This document shows, in pieces, positions 20,230 through 28,865 of a DNA stretch of 64,000 nucleotides (its first letter is position 1; each line of letters starts with the position of its first letter). The position numbers were made by a program, and so were the translations under genes. The DNA is from Nocardioides marinus (GTDB lineage: Bacteria; Actinomycetota; Actinomycetes; Propionibacteriales; Nocardioidaceae): positions 1,843,501-1,907,500 of the forward strand of contig NZ_JACBZI010000001.1 of assembly GCF_013408145.1 (NCBI RefSeq), given 5' to 3'. The notes beneath the pieces were generated by a model that made no database searches, was not told the origin of the DNA, and worked only from the letters and a program-made list of their open reading frames with translations.

Positions 20230-20523
20230 ATGACGAACAACACCGCCCCGCAGTCGCGCACCACCGCCGCCTTCCACGCCCAGGCCTGGATCTCCTTCGG
20301 CCTGGCCCTGCTCTCCATGGTCGTCGCCGTGCTCTACCTGCCCGTCGACCCGTGGGTCCGAGCCTTCCTCGGGCTCGGCACCCTCTACCTCACGACGTCG
20401 GCGTTCACGCTGGCCAAGATCGTCCGCGACCAGCAGGAGTCCACCTCGGTCGCCGTGCGGCTCGACCAGGCCCGCGTCGACAAGATCCTCGCCGAGCACG
20501 ACCCCTTCCGCGCGGTGTCCTGA
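20230..20523 (+). CDS. YiaA/YiaB family inner membrane protein
   Basis: A 97-residue membrane protein with two hydrophobic helices (WISFGLALLSMVVAVLYL and AFLGLGTLYLTTSAFTLAK) separated by a short loop PVDPW, and a charged C-terminal tail ending EHDPFRAVS. This matches the YiaA/YiaB small membrane family of unknown role. ATG is preceded by GGGGG. It is followed by a strong hairpin. Confidence 0.8.
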   Translation: MTNNTAPQSRTTAAFHAQAWISFGLALLSMVVAVLYLPVDPWVRAFLGLGTLYLTTSAFTLAKIVRDQQESTSVAVRLDQARVDKILAEHDPFRAVS

Positions 20524-20561
20524 CCCCGCAGCACCGGCCCCGACCGCACGTCGGACCTCAC

Positions 20562-20607
20562 GACCGCCCCACCCCACCCGCTCGACCGGGTGATGGGTGG
20601 GGCGGTC
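20562..20607 (+). terminator. Terminator hairpin after the YiaA/B gene
   Basis: GACCGCCCCACCC pairs with GGGTGGGGCGGTC, with CCCG/CGGG extending the stem inside. The hairpin stands 38 bp past the stop codon. Confidence 0.7.
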
Positions 20608-20650
20608 GCAGTTGCTTGACTCGAGGGGTTCCGACGAGAGGAGACACTCC

Positions 20651-21145
20651 GTGAGCACCCTGATGACCGTCGCCCGCCAGCTGACCTCGTCCGCCACCTC
20701 CGTGGCGGCCGTGGGTCTGCGCACCGGCCTGTCCGTCGCCACGAACGTGACGCTGGGCGCGCGCCGGATGGTGTGGCCCGACTCCCCCGGCCCGTCCACC
20801 GACGGCGCCGGGGCCCCGGAGTCCACCGCCCCGCCGGTCGAGCCGGAGCCGGTCGTCCCCGGCCCACCTCCCCCGGCTCCGGAACCCGAGCCCGTGCCGG
20901 TCCCGGAGCCCGAGCCCGCGACCCCGGGGATGAAGAGGCGCGCCGCCGACGTGCCCCTCAAGAGCGACCCGACCCCGGCCTCCGCGCTGCCCCCGGAGCC
21001 CGAGGGTCCCGACGCGCCGGCCGAGGAGTTCGGCACCGACGGCGCCACCGGCCTCGCCGAGCCCGAGCCGCTGCTCGACGAGGCCACGGCCAAGCAGGTC
21101 GCGGCCGAGACCGGGACGTTGCGCCGGGCCGCCGAGCAGCACTAG
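20651..21145 (+). CDS. Pro/Glu-rich hypothetical protein
   Basis: Not recognised. The 164-residue protein has an Ala/Thr-rich N-terminal ~45 residues (LTSSATSVAAVGLRTG), then a long Pro/Glu tract made of PEP and PVP repeats (about residues 55-95), and a short C-terminal helix with LDEATAKQVAAETG. It has no membrane helix or catalytic motif. GTG is chosen because GAGAGGAGA stands 8 nt upstream. Low-complexity composition means homology searches may mislead. Confidence 0.6.
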   Translation: MSTLMTVARQLTSSATSVAAVGLRTGLSVATNVTLGARRMVWPDSPGPSTDGAGAPESTAPPVEPEPVVPGPPPPAPEPEPVPVPEPEPATPGMKRRAADVPLKSDPTPASALPPEPEGPDAPAEEFGTDGATGLAEPEPLLDEATAKQVAAETGTLRRAAEQH

Positions 21146-21156
21146 TCCCGAGACGG

Positions 21157-21202
21157 GTCGTGCCCCTCAGCGGGCGCCATGGCGCGCGCTGAGGGGCACG
21201 AC
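21157..21202. terminator. 46-bp near-perfect palindrome between convergent genes
   Basis: Arms 21157-21172 and 21187-21202 pair over 16 bp. The centre is another palindrome, GCGCCATGGCGC. Only one base pair of 23 is mismatched (21173/21186). It probably ends transcription from both sides. Confidence 0.7.
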
Positions 21203-21222
21203 TGCGTCTGTTGCCGGACCGG

Positions 21223-22443
21223 CTACTTCAGCTCGGCGCTGGAGAGCCCCAGGATGCGGCGCGCGATGATCAGCTGCTGGATCTGCTGGGTGCCCTCGAA
21301 GATGTCGAGGATCTTGGAGTCGCGGGCCCACTTCTCGAGCAGCTCGCCCTCGGAGAAGCCCACCGAGCCGCAGAGCTCGACGCACGACAACGTGATGTCC
21401 GAGCCGACGCGGCCCGCCTTCGCCTTGGCCATCGAGGCCTCGAGGCTGTTGGGCTCGCGGTTGTCGGCCATCCAGGCCGCCTGCATCATCAGCAGCCGGG
21501 CGCCCTCCCAGTCCGCCTCCATCTGGAGGAACTTCGCGGCGGCGGCGGACTGCACGTGCGCGGGCCGGTCGTAGTCGATCTCCACCCCGGCCTGCGTGAG
21601 CAGGTCGCGGGTGAGGTCGAGGGCGGCCTTGGCGCAGCCCACGGCCATCGACGCCACCAAGGGGCGGGTGTTGTCGAAGGTCGCCATCGCACCGGCGAAG
21701 CCCTGCTTGGTGTCGATCTCGGGCGACCCGAGGAGGTTCTCCTTCGGCACGCGGCAGTTCTCGAAGATGATCGCCGCGGTGTCGGAGGCACGGATGCCGA
21801 GCTTGTGCTCAAGCCGCTCCACCCGCATGCCGGGGGTCCCCTTGGCGACCACGAAGGACTTGATGGCGGCCCGACCCAGCTCGCGGTCCAGGGTGGCCCA
21901 GACGACGATGTGGTCGGCCCGGTCACCGGAGGTCACGTAGATCTTCTCGCCGTTGATGACGTACTCGTCACCGTCGAGGACCGCCGTGGTCTTGATGTTC
22001 GCCGAGTCCGAGCCGACGCCCGGCTCGGTGATGGCCATGCCGGCCCACACCCCGGCGAAGCGCTCGGACTGCTCGTCGTTCGCGACCGAGGCGATCGCGG
22101 AGTTGCCCAGGCCTTGGCGGGGCATGGACAGCAGCAGGCCCACGTCACCCCAGCACATCTCGGCGATCGACATCACCGAGGCGAGGTTGGCGCCGTTCTT
22201 GGTGCCCTTCTCCTTGCCCTCCGGCTTCTCGTCGCGACGTACGCCGGCCGCACCCGCACCCTCGGACGCGCCGGACTCCGAGAGCCCGTCGATCATCGCG
22301 GCGAGCATGTCGAGCTCGGTGGGGTAGGCGTGCTCGGCGCGGTCGTACTTGCGCGAGATGGGCCGCAGCATGTTCATCGCGACCTGGTGGGCCTGCGAGG
22401 CCAGCGGCTTGAGCTTCTTCGGGTCGTCCAGGGAGATGGCCAT
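21223..22443 (-). CDS. Acyl-CoA dehydrogenase, canonical subunit
   Basis: A 406-residue flavoprotein oxidising acyl-CoA at C2-C3. The FAD/substrate signature AITEPGVGSDSANIK and VINGEKIYVTSG are intact, as is the catalytic-glutamate segment DIFEGTQQIQQL close to the C-terminus. A low-complexity insert (GAGAAGVRRDEKPEGKEKG) lies near residue 70. Its ATG overlaps the stop of the upstream dehydrogenase by one base (TGATG), so both are made together. Confidence 0.93.
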   Translation of the reverse strand: MAISLDDPKKLKPLASQAHQVAMNMLRPISRKYDRAEHAYPTELDMLAAMIDGLSESGASEGAGAAGVRRDEKPEGKEKGTKNGANLASVMSIAEMCWGDVGLLLSMPRQGLGNSAIASVANDEQSERFAGVWAGMAITEPGVGSDSANIKTTAVLDGDEYVINGEKIYVTSGDRADHIVVWATLDRELGRAAIKSFVVAKGTPGMRVERLEHKLGIRASDTAAIIFENCRVPKENLLGSPEIDTKQGFAGAMATFDNTRPLVASMAVGCAKAALDLTRDLLTQAGVEIDYDRPAHVQSAAAAKFLQMEADWEGARLLMMQAAWMADNREPNSLEASMAKAKAGRVGSDITLSCVELCGSVGFSEGELLEKWARDSKILDIFEGTQQIQQLIIARRILGLSSAELK

Positions 22444-23816
22444 CAGACCAGCACCGCACCTTCCATGATTCCGACGGCACGCAGGTCGCGGTACCACCGC
22501 TCGACCGGGTGCTCCTTGACGAATCCGTGCCCACCGAGGAGCTGGACACCGTCGTTGCCGATGGCCATCCCCTTCTCCGAGCACAGCTTGCGGGCCAGGG
22601 CGACCTCGCGGGTGAATTCCTGACCGGCCGCGGCGCGGCCGGCGGCCTTGTAGGTGAGCAGGCGCATGGCCTGCAGCTCGATCGCGATGTTGGCGACCAT
22701 GAACGCCACCGACTGCCGGTGGGCGATCGGCTCGCCGAACGCCTCACGCGTCTTGACGTAGGGCGTCACGTAGTCGAGCACGGCCTGCCCGGTCCCGACC
22801 GCCAGAGCGCACCAGGCCAGGCGGGAGAGCCGGACGCACTCGGTGTACGTCGAGCCGTCGGTCGCGCCGAGCACGGCGTCGGCCGGCACGGTGACCCCCT
22901 CGAGGCGCAGGGTGGTCAGGGCGGCGGCGCGGACGCCCATCGAGGGCTCGGCCTCCACGGTCAGGCCGGCGGTCGAGGACTCGACCAGGAACAGGACCGG
23001 GGTGCCGTCCAGCGAGGCGCCGACGACGAAGAGCTCGGCCTCGGCGCCGCGCACGACACCGGCCTTGGTGCCGTCGAGGACGAAGCCGTCAGGGGTCCTG
23101 CGGGCGGTGGTCGACGGCTCGAGCACGTCGAAGAGGACCGTCGGCTCCTGCAGCGCCAGGGCGGCGGCGGGAGCGCTGTCCTCGGTGAAGGCCGGCAGGT
23201 AGGTCTGCTGCTGCGCCTCGGTGCCCCACAGGCCCAGCGCCGTGGCGACCGAGCCCGGCGCCAGGGCAGCCAGCGCGATGCCCATGTCGCCCTTGCTCAG
23301 GGCCTCTGCGACGAGCGTGCCGGCCATCGCCGAGCGCTCCTCGGAGATGCCGCCGAGGGCCTCAGGCACGCCGAGGATCGGCAGGCCGATCTCCAGGCCC
23401 GCCTTCAGGACGGCCTCGGGGGCCTCGCAGGTCTCGTTGGCCTCCGCGGCCGCCGGGCGCACGACCTCCTCGGCGTACTCCGAGACCACGTCGACGAGCA
23501 TCTGCTCGTCCTCGGTGGGCGTGAGGTCGAAGACGCCCTGGCGGGGCGCCGCGGGAGCGCGGGTGCCTGCACCCTTGCCGCCGGTCTTCTTGAACTGACG
23601 GCTCGCGGCCGTCACCGTCCTGAAGCCCTCGCGGGTGCTCGTGAAGACGACCTGCTCGGCCTGCTTGCGCAGGCCGACGCGGTCGAGGAGGTCGCTCTGG
23701 GCCAGCTTGTTCAGCGCCGCCACCGCGTACCCGATCGGGTCACGCTGCTCGGTGCTGGCCAGCCCGTGCCTGCCGCCGGGCGACAGGCGCGTCATGAGGC
23801 TCTTGCCGATGTCCAT
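22443..23816 (-). CDS. Acyl-CoA dehydrogenase-like protein, degenerate partner subunit
   Basis: A 457-residue acyl-CoA dehydrogenase homologue with an unusual ~110-residue N-terminal extension before FDLTPTEDEQMLVDVV. Its FAD-region motif is eroded (ALQEPTVLFDVL instead of a TEP-x-GSD type), and the chain stops at GIMEGAVLV, lacking the usual last ~15 residues. The C-terminal domain (LLGGHGFVKEHPVERWYRD) is otherwise normal. It is coupled to the canonical dehydrogenase and likely forms a mixed complex with it. ATG at 23816 lies 6 nt after TACATT. Confidence 0.88.
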   Translation of the reverse strand: MDIGKSLMTRLSPGGRHGLASTEQRDPIGYAVAALNKLAQSDLLDRVGLRKQAEQVVFTSTREGFRTVTAASRQFKKTGGKGAGTRAPAAPRQGVFDLTPTEDEQMLVDVVSEYAEEVVRPAAAEANETCEAPEAVLKAGLEIGLPILGVPEALGGISEERSAMAGTLVAEALSKGDMGIALAALAPGSVATALGLWGTEAQQQTYLPAFTEDSAPAAALALQEPTVLFDVLEPSTTARRTPDGFVLDGTKAGVVRGAEAELFVVGASLDGTPVLFLVESSTAGLTVEAEPSMGVRAAALTTLRLEGVTVPADAVLGATDGSTYTECVRLSRLAWCALAVGTGQAVLDYVTPYVKTREAFGEPIAHRQSVAFMVANIAIELQAMRLLTYKAAGRAAAGQEFTREVALARKLCSEKGMAIGNDGVQLLGGHGFVKEHPVERWYRDLRAVGIMEGAVLV

Positions 23817-23822
23817 GCGGCA

Positions 23823-23841
23823 AATGTAACTGTGAGTTACA
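23823..23841 (-). promoter_or_regulatory. Probable operator over the -10 of the acyl-CoA dehydrogenase operon
   Basis: TGTAACT-GTG-AGTTACA (23825-23841) is a perfect 7-bp inverted repeat with a 3-bp spacer. It overlaps the minus-strand -10 TACATT (23823-23828), which is 6 nt before the ATG. Size and symmetry suit a TetR- or GntR-type repressor responding to an acyl-CoA. Confidence 0.65.
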
Positions 23842-23897
23842 CATAGCGCTACAGGTTGTCTCGTGGAGCCGGTCACAGGGCGCGGGCCGCGGCTTCC

Positions 23898-23903
23898 TAG
23901 GAT
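23898..23903 (+). promoter_or_regulatory. -10 of def
   Basis: TAGGAT, 7 nt before ATG at 23911. Confidence 0.55.
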
Positions 23904-23910
23904 CCTGACC

Positions 23911-24507
23911 ATGACCGAGATCCCGCCGCCCGAGCACGCGCCGTACGGTCAGCTCCCCTCCGGGGGGACGGTGCGCCCCATCACCCGCTGGGGCACGCCG
24001 GTGATGCACCGCCCGCAGCAGCCGGTGACCGCCTTCGACGAGGAGCTGCGCACGCTCGTCGCGGACATGGTCGCCACGATGTACGCCGCCGACGGGGTCG
24101 GCCTGGCCGCCTGCCAGATCGGGGTGGACGCGGCCGTCTTCGTCTTCGACTGTCCCGACGAGTCCGGCGAGCGGACCGTCGGGGTCGTGTGCAACCCCGA
24201 GCTCACGCTCCCCGAGGGCCGGGAGCGCCAGCTCGACGACGCCGACGAGGGCTGCCTGTCCTTCCCCGGCGCCTTCGTCGAGTGCGCCCGTCCCGACCGG
24301 GCCTCGGTGACCGGCCAGGGGTTGGACGGCTCCCCCGTCTCCTTCGAGGGCACCGGGCTGCTGGCCCGCTGCCTGCAGCACGAGACCGACCACACCCGGG
24401 GCACGGTCTTCGGCGACCGGCTCTCCACCAAGGCGCGCAAGAAGCTGACCAAGGAGCACGACAAGCAGGTCGAGGACTTCCCCCCGGGCTGGCCCGCCGA
24501 GGACTGA
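23911..24507 (+). CDS. def: Peptide deformylase
   Basis: Removes the N-formyl group from new proteins. The 198-residue metalloenzyme has all three family motifs: GVGLAACQIG, EGCLSFPG (metal Cys) and QHETDHTRG (HExxH metal site). The N-terminus carries a ~25-residue extension before PITRWGTPVMHRP, and the C-terminus a basic/acidic tail. An earlier in-frame ATG (23863) lies before the -10 and is rejected. Confidence 0.95.
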   Translation: MTEIPPPEHAPYGQLPSGGTVRPITRWGTPVMHRPQQPVTAFDEELRTLVADMVATMYAADGVGLAACQIGVDAAVFVFDCPDESGERTVGVVCNPELTLPEGRERQLDDADEGCLSFPGAFVECARPDRASVTGQGLDGSPVSFEGTGLLARCLQHETDHTRGTVFGDRLSTKARKKLTKEHDKQVEDFPPGWPAED

Positions 24508-24533
24508 GCACCCAGGGGCTGCCGGTGCGTCAG
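24504..24533. terminator. Convergent hairpin between def and the TrmH gene
   Basis: CTGAGCACC (24504-24512) pairs with GGTGC-G-TCAG (24524-24533) with one bulged G. The def TGA and the TrmH-gene TCA both lie in the stem. Confidence 0.5.
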
Positions 24534-25333
24534 CGGCGTGCGGTGACGTAGCAGGCGACGGCGGCGGCTGCTGCGACGTTGAGCGAGTCGATGCCCGCGG
24601 CCATCGGGATGATCGCCCGGTGGTCGGCCGACTCCTCCCAGCGGGTGGTCAGCCCGTGCCCCTCCGAGCCGAGCACGAGAGCCACCCGGTCCCGACCGGC
24701 CACCGCCTCCTCCAGCGGTACGGCGTCGGGCGCGAGCGTCAGCGCGACGGTGGTGAACCCGCGTGCCGAGAGGGTCGGCAGCGCGTCGTACCAGTCCGGC
24801 ACCCGGGTCCAGGGCAGCGCGAACACCGCCCCCATCGACACCTTCACCGCCCGTCGGTACAGCGGGTCGGCGCAGCGGGGGCCGAGCAGCACGGCGTCGA
24901 CGCCCAGGGCCGCACCGGAGCGGAACGCGGCGCCCACGTTGGCGTGGTCGACCAGGTCCTCGAGCACCAGGACGAACCGCGCGCCGTCGAGGACGGCGTC
25001 CAGGGGCGGGTCCGGCTGACGGTGCAGGGAGGCCAGCGCACCGCGGTGGACGTGGAAGCCGGTGACCTGCTCGGCCAGCTCCTCGGAGAGCACGTAGCAG
25101 GGCGCGTCCGAGCGGGAGAGCACGTCGGCGAGGCCGTCGAGCCAGCGCGGCGCCATCAGGAAGGAGCGGGGCGTGAAGCCGCCCTCGACGGCGCGGCGGA
25201 CGACCTTCTCGCCCTCGGCGAGGAACAGGCCGTGCTCGGTCTCCAGCGCGCGTCGCAGCTGCACGTCTCGCAGGTCGCGGTAGTCGGCGAGCCGCGGGTC
25301 CGTGGGGTCGTCGACCTCGATGAGCCGGGCCAC
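24530..25333 (-). CDS. TrmH-family (SPOUT) RNA methyltransferase
   Basis: A 267-residue SAM-dependent 2'-O-methyltransferase for tRNA or rRNA. The SPOUT knot signatures are present: EDLVDHANVGAAFRSG (motif 1), LVLGSEGHGL (motif 2) and IPMAAGIDSLNVAAA (motif 3). The N-terminal part (RRALETEHGLFLAEGEK) is an RNA-binding substrate domain. GTG at 25333 begins one base after the TGA of the siroheme/SUMT gene and has GGGGG upstream, indicating coupling. The exact RNA target cannot be told from sequence alone. Confidence 0.92.
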   Translation of the reverse strand: MARLIEVDDPTDPRLADYRDLRDVQLRRALETEHGLFLAEGEKVVRRAVEGGFTPRSFLMAPRWLDGLADVLSRSDAPCYVLSEELAEQVTGFHVHRGALASLHRQPDPPLDAVLDGARFVLVLEDLVDHANVGAAFRSGAALGVDAVLLGPRCADPLYRRAVKVSMGAVFALPWTRVPDWYDALPTLSARGFTTVALTLAPDAVPLEEAVAGRDRVALVLGSEGHGLTTRWEESADHRAIIPMAAGIDSLNVAAAAAVACYVTARR

Positions 25334-25334
25334 G

Positions 25335-26570
25335 TCACCCCCGCCCGTAATGACCGGGACGGGCCACGGCGACGACGTCCCCAACGACGATGATGGCCGG
25401 CGGCCGGACCCCGTGCTCGGCGAGGTCGTCGGCGAGGGTGGCCAGCGTCGACAGCACGGTGCGCTCCCCCGGCATCGTGCCCTCCTGGACCACCGCGACC
25501 GGCGTCGTCGGCCCCCGGCCACCGGCGAGCAGCGCCTCGGCGATGGCCGGGGCGTTCTCGACGGCCATCAGCAGTACCACGGTGCCCCGCATGCGCGCCA
25601 CGGCGTCCCAGGCGACCAGGGAGTCGGGGTGACCGGGCGGCAGGTGCCCCGAGATGACGGTGAACTCGTGGGCGACACCGCGGTGCGTCACCGGGATGCC
25701 CACGGAGGCAGGCACCGCGATGGACGAGGTGAGCCCCGGGACGACCGAGACCGGCACGCCGGCTGCCTGGCAGGCCAGCACCTCCTCGTAGCCCCGGCCG
25801 AAGACGAAGCCGTCCCCGCCCTTGAAGCGCACCACCCGCTTGCCCTCGCGGGCCCGGGCCACGATGACGTCGTTGATGGCCTCCTGGGTGGCGGATCGGC
25901 CGCGCGGCAGCTTGGCCACGTCGACCAGCTCGACGTGTGCGGGCAGCTCGTCGAGCAGCTCGCGCGGCGCCAGCCGGTCGGCGACCACGACGTCAGCGGA
26001 GGCCAGGGCGTGGCGGGCGGCGACCGTCGCGAGCTCCGGGTCCCCGGGCCCGCCGCCGACCAGGACCACGCCCGGGGTGGTGTCCAGGGTGGTCCGGGCG
26101 GTCAGCGTGCCGTCGCGCAGCGCGGTCATGATCTCGTCGCGGACGCCGGCCGACTTCCGGGGCTCGCGGTTGGCCAGGACCGCGACGGTGAGCCCGCCGT
26201 GCCGGCCGACGGCGGGGGTCCAGGCGGTGCCCCCGGCGGCGTCGTCGGCCCGGACGCAGAAGATGCGTCGACGCTCGCACTCCTCCGAGACCAGGGCGTT
26301 GGTCACCGGGTCGTCGGTCGCCGCGACGACGTACCACGCGTCCTCGAGGTCGGCGACCTCGAAGCGGCGCTGCAGCCAGGTGACCTCCCCGGCCAGTCCC
26401 TCCAGAGCAGGGGTCACCTCGGGGGAGACCAGCAGCACGTCGGCGCCCGCCCCGATCAGGGCCGGCACGCGGCGCTGCGCGACGTGACCACCGCCCACCA
26501 CGACGACCCGGCGTCCGGCCAGGCGCAGTCCGACGGGGTACGGCGGGGCGTCCGTGTGGTCTCCGAGCAT
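25335..26570 (-). CDS. cobA: Bifunctional precorrin-2 dehydrogenase / uroporphyrinogen-III C-methyltransferase
   Basis: A 411-residue fusion. The N-terminal Rossmann part (VVVVGGGHVAQRR, then YVVAATDDPVTN) resembles the precorrin-2 oxidase of CysG. The C-terminal ~245 residues are a SUMT: LVGGGPGDPELAT, VVRFKGGDGFVFGRG and VPGLTSSIAVPA. It leads from uroporphyrinogen III to siroheme or cobalamin. No separate ferrochelatase domain is evident beyond the CysG-like half. ATG at 26570 follows GGGGGC; the extended frame to 26627 is unlikely. Confidence 0.92.
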   Translation of the reverse strand: MLGDHTDAPPYPVGLRLAGRRVVVVGGGHVAQRRVPALIGAGADVLLVSPEVTPALEGLAGEVTWLQRRFEVADLEDAWYVVAATDDPVTNALVSEECERRRIFCVRADDAAGGTAWTPAVGRHGGLTVAVLANREPRKSAGVRDEIMTALRDGTLTARTTLDTTPGVVLVGGGPGDPELATVAARHALASADVVVADRLAPRELLDELPAHVELVDVAKLPRGRSATQEAINDVIVARAREGKRVVRFKGGDGFVFGRGYEEVLACQAAGVPVSVVPGLTSSIAVPASVGIPVTHRGVAHEFTVISGHLPPGHPDSLVAWDAVARMRGTVVLLMAVENAPAIAEALLAGGRGPTTPVAVVQEGTMPGERTVLSTLATLADDLAEHGVRPPAIIVVGDVVAVARPGHYGRG

Positions 26571-26642
26571 GCCCCCATCCTCCCGCGGCCGGGCCCGCTC
26601 GCTCGCAGTGCCCGGGTGGTGGTCCACGGGTCGGCACCGGGC

Positions 26643-26648
26643 TAGGTT
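26643..26648 (+). promoter_or_regulatory. -10 of the YbhB/YbcL gene
   Basis: TAGGTT, 6 nt before ATG at 26655. Confidence 0.55.
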
Positions 26649-26654
26649 CGCGCT

Positions 26655-27185
26655 ATGACGTCCCTGGAGCGACCTGTCAGCCCGAACCCGTACGACCTGC
26701 TGCCGGCCGTGCCGTCCTTCGCCGTCCGCAGCGACGACGTGACCGACGGCCAGCCGCTGGGCCCGGCCCAGGTGGCCGCCGAGGGCAACACCTCACCGCA
26801 CCTGTCGTGGGAGCCCGGCCCGGAGGGCACCAAGAGCTACACCTTGACCTGCTTCGACCCCGACGCCCCCACGCCCAGCGGCTTCTGGCACTGGGTCCTG
26901 GTCGACCTGCCGGCCGACTGCACCGAGCTGCCCGCCGGGGTCGGTGCCGAGGACGCGGACCTCCCGGGCTCGGCCTTCATGTGCCGCAACGACGGCGGGC
27001 CGAAGGCGTTCATGGGCGCCGCTCCGCCGGAGGGCGACCAGGTGCACCGCTACTTCTTCGTGGTGCACGCCGTGACCGAGGACAGCCTCGGCGTCGACTC
27101 GGACGCGAGCCCCGCGGTGGTGTCGTTCAACCTGGCCTTCAAGACCGCAGGGCGCGCGATCCTCCACGGGACCTACCAGCACTGA
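26655..27185 (+). CDS. YbhB/YbcL family PEBP (Raf-kinase-inhibitor-like) protein
   Basis: A 176-residue phosphatidylethanolamine-binding-like protein. Anion-pocket motifs are [18 protein letters not shown] and the later [20 protein letters not shown]. No signal peptide, so cytoplasmic. Its last 47 bases overlap, on the opposite strand, the 3' end of the next gene, leaving no space for a terminator. Confidence 0.93.
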   Translation: MTSLERPVSPNPYDLLPAVPSFAVRSDDVTDGQPLGPAQVAAEGNTSPHLSWEPGPEGTKSYTLTCFDPDAPTPSGFWHWVLVDLPADCTELPAGVGAEDADLPGSAFMCRNDGGPKAFMGAAPPEGDQVHRYFFVVHAVTEDSLGVDSDASPAVVSFNLAFKTAGRAILHGTYQH

Positions 27186-28098
27186 GACCTCCGTCCGGTG
27201 CCACCCGCGTGGCCTCGACACGCAGCCAGGCCGCGGCCCGCGGGTCGCACCGCGACTCGTCGGTGAGCCAGTCGACGCAGGGCGCCCAGGACGCCACCGT
27301 GCCGGCTGCCACGTCCGCGGCGGCGGCGAGGGCCAGCGCGGCCGCGCCGGGCAACGGCTCCTGGGCCCCGGTCCCCTCGCGCATCCGTGCCGCAGCGTCC
27401 TGCAGTGCGGGCTCGGGGAGCACCGCGGTGCGCGTGGCCCGCAGCCGGGCCGCGGCGTCGGGCAGCGACCCGGCGGCGTCGGCGCCGCAGGCGGCACGCA
27501 GCTCCCCGGCCAGGTCGTCGAGGTGTCGTTCGAGCAGCCAGCTCGGCATCCCGCGCGCCGCCAGCACCCGGGCCAGCCACAGGACCTGTCCGACGCAGCC
27601 GTCGACCGGCAGGTCGGCGAGCGTGACCAGCCAGGCAGAGTCGGTCCCGGCGAAGCGGGCACCGCGGTCGGCGTACCGCGCGCGGTAGTACGGCTCGGCC
27701 TCGAACGTGCGGTGGGCCGCGCGCACGGCGGCCCGCAGCCGCTCGGCGTCGGTCGTGACGGAGTGGTGGCCGGCGTCGCGGTGGGAGGTGCCGGCGTCCG
27801 GGGTGCGGCCCAGCCTGTTCCGTGCGAGCGCGTCGGCGACCCGCGCCCAGGCCCGCCGGACCTCGACGAGGGTGGCTCCGGACGCCTCGCCCTGCACCAG
27901 CAGGCGCAGGGCGCCGGGCCGCTCCTCGCCACTGACGAGGCTGACCCGCTCGACCGAGACCACCGCCGCCCACTGCGGCGGCGAGGTGACCGGGCCGGTA
28001 CGGTCCCGATCGGCCTCGGCGAGCAGCAGGTCGAGGACCGCCGGGTCGGGCAGCTCCGGGTCGGGCAGCTCCGGGTCGGGCAGGTGACCGTCAGCCAC
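27139..28098 (-). CDS. Unrecognised Ala/Arg-rich protein downstream of a sortase gene
   Basis: I do not recognise this 319-residue protein. After an acidic Pro-rich start of LPDPE repeats, it is mainly alpha-helical and Ala-rich, with [28 protein letters not shown] and [16 protein letters not shown] as the most distinctive segments. No membrane helix or signal. GTG at 28098 overlaps the sortase stop by 8 bases, so it should be translated with it. Its 3' end overlaps the PEBP gene antisense by 47 bp; the true end may be earlier only if there is a sequence error. Confidence 0.65.
   Translation of the reverse strand: MADGHLPDPELPDPELPDPAVLDLLLAEADRDRTGPVTSPPQWAAVVSVERVSLVSGEERPGALRLLVQGEASGATLVEVRRAWARVADALARNRLGRTPDAGTSHRDAGHHSVTTDAERLRAAVRAAHRTFEAEPYYRARYADRGARFAGTDSAWLVTLADLPVDGCVGQVLWLARVLAARGMPSWLLERHLDDLAGELRAACGADAAGSLPDAAARLRATRTAVLPEPALQDAAARMREGTGAQEPLPGAAALALAAAADVAAGTVASWAPCVDWLTDESRCDPRAAAWLRVEATRVAPDGGLSAGRSRGGSRALRS
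28041..28083 (-). repeat. 15-bp in-frame tandem repeat, 2.9 copies
   Basis: The unit CCGGGTCGGGCAGCT (plus strand) occurs at 28041, 28056 and, truncated, 28071. It encodes the repeated pentapeptide ELPDP at the N-terminus of the unrecognised protein. Confidence 0.85.
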
Positions 28099-28807
28099 GG
28101 GCTGTCCCCCCGTCGTCGGCCACGGGCAGCGCGGTCACCACGACGTTGGACAGGTAGCGCGTGCCGTCCCAGTCCTCGCAGGTGAGCAGCACCAGGCGAC
28201 CGTCCACCTCCTGGCTGAACAGCTCGGCCGCCCGTCGGGCCAGGGCGCCCTTGCGGTAGACCTCGACGTCCTCCACCCGGTAGGTCTCCGTGCGCTCGCG
28301 ACGCTCCTCCCCCGTCCCACGGTGGCTGTGCACGTGGACCTCGTCCCCGCGACGGAGGGTCTCCAGGTCGTCGAGCGCGCCTCCGCCGGTGTGCACGGTG
28401 TGCCCCACCACCAGGGCGCTGCCGGTCTCCGCGCCCGGGCGGGCCCCGTCGGCCCACCACCCCAGCACCTGCGGGTCGGCGGGCGGCACGAGCGTGCGGT
28501 CCGGCGCGGTGATCGGGCGGATCGGAGCGTCCACGTCCAGCGCCGGTACGACCAGGCGGTCCGGGGACCCCGGACGGGCGGCGGCGTACGTCGCGTCCCG
28601 GGTCGTGTCGACACCGGGCGGGACCGAGGGCGTGCTGCTCGGCGGGGCGGGCACGGGGGCGGCGGGCGTGGGAGCCTCACCACCCCGGCTCGACAGGACG
28701 GCGATCACGACGACGGCGAGGAGCACCGCCAGCCCGCCACCGGCCCACGCCAGCAGGGCGCGGCGTCGCGGCAGGCGTGCGAGGAGCCTGGGAGGAGCAG
28801 GGGGCAC
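28091..28807 (-). CDS. Class E/F-type sortase
   Basis: A 238-residue membrane-anchored transpeptidase. Order of features: a basic start (RLPRRRALL), one transmembrane helix (AWAGGGLAVLLAVVVIAVL), a Pro-rich linker, then the sortase barrel. The catalytic His is in VVGHTVHTG, Cys in LVLLTCEDW and Arg in TRYLSNVVV. No sorting-motif substrate is encoded in the window. Start is uncertain; GTG at 28807 is the best in-frame choice but has no strong ribosome site. Confidence 0.88.
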   Translation of the reverse strand: MPPAPPRLLARLPRRRALLAWAGGGLAVLLAVVVIAVLSSRGGEAPTPAAPVPAPPSSTPSVPPGVDTTRDATYAAARPGSPDRLVVPALDVDAPIRPITAPDRTLVPPADPQVLGWWADGARPGAETGSALVVGHTVHTGGGALDDLETLRRGDEVHVHSHRGTGEERRERTETYRVEDVEVYRKGALARRAAELFSQEVDGRLVLLTCEDWDGTRYLSNVVVTALPVADDGGTARG

Positions 28808-28865
28808 CTGTCCACTGTGCCCGATGGACGGTCGCCGACACCCGTCAGCGCGCGTGACGGGGCCC

